Positions 60,780-64,000 of a DNA stretch of 64,000 bases are shown here, piece by piece. Under the pieces are notes generated by a model. It was not told the DNA's origin. It did not search any database and was given only the letters and a program-made list of their open reading frames with translations. The translations under genes and the position numbers were made by a program. Source of the stretch: Diphasiastrum complanatum (lineage: Eukaryota > Streptophyta > Lycopodiopsida > Lycopodiales > Lycopodiaceae); the NCBI GenBank assembly GCA_029204225.1, contig CM055107.1, positions 26,750,572-26,814,571 of the forward strand, read 5' to 3'. The first letter of the stretch is position 1, and each line of letters starts with the position of its first letter.

Positions 60780-63218
60780 CCCATCATCTGAAACCTCAAT
60801 TCTTGTACTTTGTTTTTCATCTTGCACTTTTAACAAAATTGGATAACAACTTTCTTATAGATTCATATCAAACTCAAATTTCACAATGATCTTTAAAGGA
60901 TTCTTGTAGTCAAGTTACTATATGACAAGGCCATCTGTAATCTATGATGTTCTACTTTCTTCCAGATAAGCTCCTTTTGTTGAGTTGACTATCTCAAAGT
61001 CTTATGCGTTAGCTATAAGAACATATTTAGTCATTCAAGCATTCAATATTTCTTCATTTGAAACTAGATATGCTCTAAACAATAGTACTAGTTCTGTGCA
61101 TTGAATATTTTACAGTGTAATTTCATGTCCCCAAAGCAGGACTGATGAAGTAGGATAGTTTTAAAAAGTGTTCTAAACCTAACATCAGTCTATATTTGGG
61201 GGGGTTTTGGCAGAAAACCTCAAAGGGTCTGAGAGGTATCTAAATGAGTTTGTATGGCATTTACTTCGAATAACAAGCCATTTTGGACTAATTATGTAGT
61301 TGAACCTTGGATTAGTTGATTAGACCTGGATCTGTCTTGGTGCCTAATAGTTGCAGCATATAAGAAATGCGAGCCACCACCTTTTGGTTTCTCATTTAGC
61401 CTCCAGGTACTTATCCTTCTTCCACCTTTTCTATCGTACTCTTTTGTTATCAGCAGGGTCCCCATGTTGAATCTCCGATCCAGGAACATCAGTCACTCTT
61501 GGTCCTCTTTTGGGCAGTATATCAAGTATTCAAAAGTGAAAGGCTCATTTGAACTTTCAATTACCATGAATAAACTTCGTTGTTTAAACATGTGTGGATA
61601 AGTGGTTATCTCATGACCAGCTCCTCTCCAAGTATCTGTATGGAGTTCTGTTGTGGTTGATATTCGATAAGAAATACTCATCATTACGATAGCCCAGGGC
61701 ATTAATTTATGGTGAGATGGATTCACAAAACTCATATGAGGGGGTTTATACATTTACAAGTATTTCAAATATACCAAGGACAGAAAGCTTAAGTCACCAG
61801 CTTTGTTTAGTTGCTTGAGAAGCAATCATTGATTCTCTCACTTTATTAGCAGCAATCAGTTTCCTGTCTTCTCCATGTCAGTATAAAGCTTGAACAACCA
61901 AGCCAAATACTCACTCTTTTAACACTTAAACAGTGTCAAAATCTAATGGTGTCACATATCCAGTTGTCCAGTCTCGCTAATGTTATGTAATCATAAATTG
62001 ATCATGGCTAATAGTTGCTATCTGTTTCCAAGTAATTATGGTAGTCCTAAGCGGCTAGCTGTTCTCTCTCTTAGCTCTATAACGATCTACTATTTTACAT
62101 ATAAAGTCTTTTAGAAAGATTCTCAAACATCAGTATCATTGATTGTACCAGTATCTCATCTGTTTCATCCCAGAATTCCCCACAGTATCAAATTCATATA
62201 TCTGTGTTTCTATCTACGCAGTCCATCACTACCACTATTGCCCATTATATAACTACCTCTGGAGATGATAACCAGGCATATGCTCATCATAGACTGGTAC
62301 CTTCTTTCATGATTGAAACAGGCATGATACTCTATTTCATGTGTCAAAAAGTGACAGATAAGCAATTGCTAAGACATCTATATGTATTTCCAGATGAAGC
62401 ACATGTCTGCAGATGAGCAGATATGTGTCTACGAATGAGTCATGGGAGCATTCCTGTTTTACAGTTCTAGGCATTACATGTCCTCTTTTTCCTTTTTGAT
62501 TTCCCATTGTTGTGGCTTGGTTCCCTGTATGTTCACGTTCAAATTTCCATATGTTTGCCTTTTGTTGATATCTCCTTTGTTAATGCATGTTCGATTGTTT
62601 GATTTCCACATGTTACATCATGTCTACCTTGCAGTACATCTTTTGTTCACCCACACTTTGTTCATGATTTTTTTTTCTCGGTTCCTTATGTTTCTCGTTC
62701 TTTGTTATTGTATGTTGGCGTTTCTCGATTATCATTTATGAGGCCAATTTTTATCCAATTCTATGCTAGATGATAGCGTTTTCATTGGAAGAACCATTAT
62801 AGGGAATGCCTTGAAAATGAATGAAGAATTAACAGAATGCCCACGATGTGGACTGATCTCGGATTTACATGTTGTAAGGATGTCAGTAGGCCTATCTCGA
62901 CCCGTAAATTAGTTATGGTATTTGATCATAAATAACGGTTTAGAAACCTAAAACCATGATGGTGGATTTATATGGAACTAATAGTGACTCATAAGCAAGT
63001 GGCTAATGTGGCCCAATTAGGTTGTTGATGTGTCCCAGTGAGGTGTCTCAGATCACTTCTAGTTGAGGTGGAGCCTTCGAGGGTAACTTGACTTTGACTA
63101 GTGGAGCTGGACAGCCATGCGTCGTGGGACTTGCCACATGTCATGGATCCATTTGTCCACTTGTCATGCCTTGGCCTTATGACTAGGTTCCAAGGGCGGC
63201 CTTCCATGGCCTATGTGT

Positions 63219-63488
63219 GTATAGGGCTTAGAAGCCCGTTCCGACCAGAATGGGTCGGAACGATATTCATATAAATTTAATTATTTATATGAATTAAATC
63301 CCTACTTAAAAAAACGTATTTTTTTTTTGAGGGCATCGTTCCGAAACGGAACGCGTTCTGGAACGTGAAATCCTTAGTTAAAAAAACGTATTTTTTTTTT
63401 TGAGGGCATAGTTGCGGAACGGAACGCGTTCTGGAACACGTTCCAGAACGCATTCTGCTGTTCCGGAACGGGCAACTAAGGTATAGGG
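63219..63488. mobile_element. hAT-type MITE (254 bp) with 8-bp target duplications
   Basis: The ends form terminal inverted repeats CTTAGAAGCCCGTTCCG (63227) and, on the other strand, CTTAGTTGCCCGTTCCG (63480), 15 of 17 identical. They are flanked by GTATAGGG at 63219-63226 and 63481-63488. An 8-bp duplication is the signature of hAT transposases. The interior holds two tandem units of about 71 bp (from 63301 and 63372, each with TTAAAAAAACGTA, a T run and GAGGGCAT). It also has a perfect 12-bp-arm hairpin (ATTCATATAAAT/ATTTATATGAAT) and four TTCNNGAA motifs. No coding capacity, so it would need hAT transposase in trans. Confidence 0.85.
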
Positions 63489-64000
63489 GTAGGACCCTTA
63501 AATGGGTGGCTTATGACCCTTATGCATATATAGGGGGAGGGACCCTTATGAGGATTCATGCTCTCTTCCAAGGAACAGGAAGTGGGAGGAGCACTAGTGC
63601 ATGCTAGGATGACCTTGGTGTGTGCTAGCCAAACTTGTGTGGTTGCTACCCTAAGGTGGTGATGATGGTATGGGACACCGCCATCGCTAGAGGATGGCTA
63701 TAGCTTGAACCTAGGTTGATGGCTCCAGGGCACAGAGGGTGAGCTTGGATTGAGCTCTATGACTGGGTGGATTGTGAGTGTCCAACTTCTTGTAATGTTG
63801 CATACCTACTTGACTTGGCTAATTGTGGGGACCAAAACCGCTAAATCTTGTGATCAAGTACAATCGATCCACTTTTTTCTTTGAAAAAAAATGGTGGTAG
63901 TGTATTTTGCAAATTAGAGTTTCTAATTGCAAATTATGGTTTAGGGGTTCGAAAAAGCCATTCTTTTCACTCTAAAAAAGCGACCTAATATATATATATA
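63489..64000. other. Intergenic DNA to window end
   Basis: Nothing coding recognised. Contains repeated ACCCTTA/GACCCTTATG words just after the MITE and ends in a (TA)n run that continues past the window. Confidence 0.45.

Larger units (their letters stand above)
58503..63218. other. Intergenic DNA, unassigned
   Basis: No credible coding frame on either strand. The open frames at 61292-61753 and 62204-62741 lack motifs and look like chance. It contains a 128-bp tandem duplication and a GA microsatellite. Confidence 0.45.

Noticed and set aside
62442-62741. 99-codon frame rich in Phe/Leu/His
   Set aside because: Low-complexity T-rich DNA gives such frames by chance. No start context, domain or neighbour supports a gene.

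Overview
This is a stretch of nuclear DNA from a land plant with a large, retrotransposon-rich genome. The evidence is Ty1/copia and Ty3/gypsy polyproteins, primer-binding sites complementary to plant initiator tRNA-Met (TGGTATCAGAGC), a TTTAGGG-type telomeric motif, spliceosomal introns in an old gene, and long GA microsatellites. The species cannot be read from the sequence. I see no bacterial or organellar gene, no rRNA or tRNA gene and no CRISPR array. Apart from one decayed host gene and one weak promoter-like spot, nearly everything recognisable is transposon.

Layout, left to right. 1-8577 is AT-rich intergenic DNA with a decayed Copia relic (2343-4422), a telo-box/TATA promoter-like spot (6061-6207) and a MITE-like element (7003-7379). 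8578-12043 is a minus-strand multi-exon host gene relic with a ParB-like DGNHR motif. It carries nonsense and frameshift lesions and is cut at its 5' side by a truncated Copia (C1, 12043-16337). A decayed gypsy element (16752-20163, minus) abuts an old Copia (B, plus, from 20164). Into B's RNase H region a very young complete Copia (A, 23434-29294) has inserted, with apparently identical 653-bp LTRs, a TCCAC target duplication and one intact 1316-residue polyprotein. B resumes at 29300 and ends in its own 3' LTR.

30126-31398 holds a GCCACG-rich stretch and a 117-bp (GA)n tract. 31399-36953 is a large LTR element without recognisable coding (LARD-like), with 382-bp LTRs about 95% identical. 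36954-40004 is unassigned. 40005-42991 is a decayed gypsy fragment (plus), fused in its integrase to a Copia gag on the minus strand (E, 42992-43927).

44148-52816 is a non-autonomous Copia (D), itself interrupted by a complete but defective Copia (C2, 45018-51253) of the same family as C1. D lies in the gag of yet another Copia (F, 52817-53730, with LTR 53734-54392). 55150-58502 is a gypsy element whose protease-to-RT-start segment is inverted relative to the rest. 58503-64000 is intergenic, with a 128-bp tandem duplication, a second GA tract and a clear 254-bp hAT-type MITE (63227-63480) flanked by 8-bp GTATAGGG duplications and carrying four TTCNNGAA heat-shock-type motifs.

Only Copia A has the parts needed to move by itself: LTR promoter, PBS, gag-protease-integrase-RT-RNase H, and polypurine tract. 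The other elements show stages of decay, nesting and rearrangement. D, the LARD and both MITEs look like non-autonomous elements that would depend on enzymes supplied by other copies.
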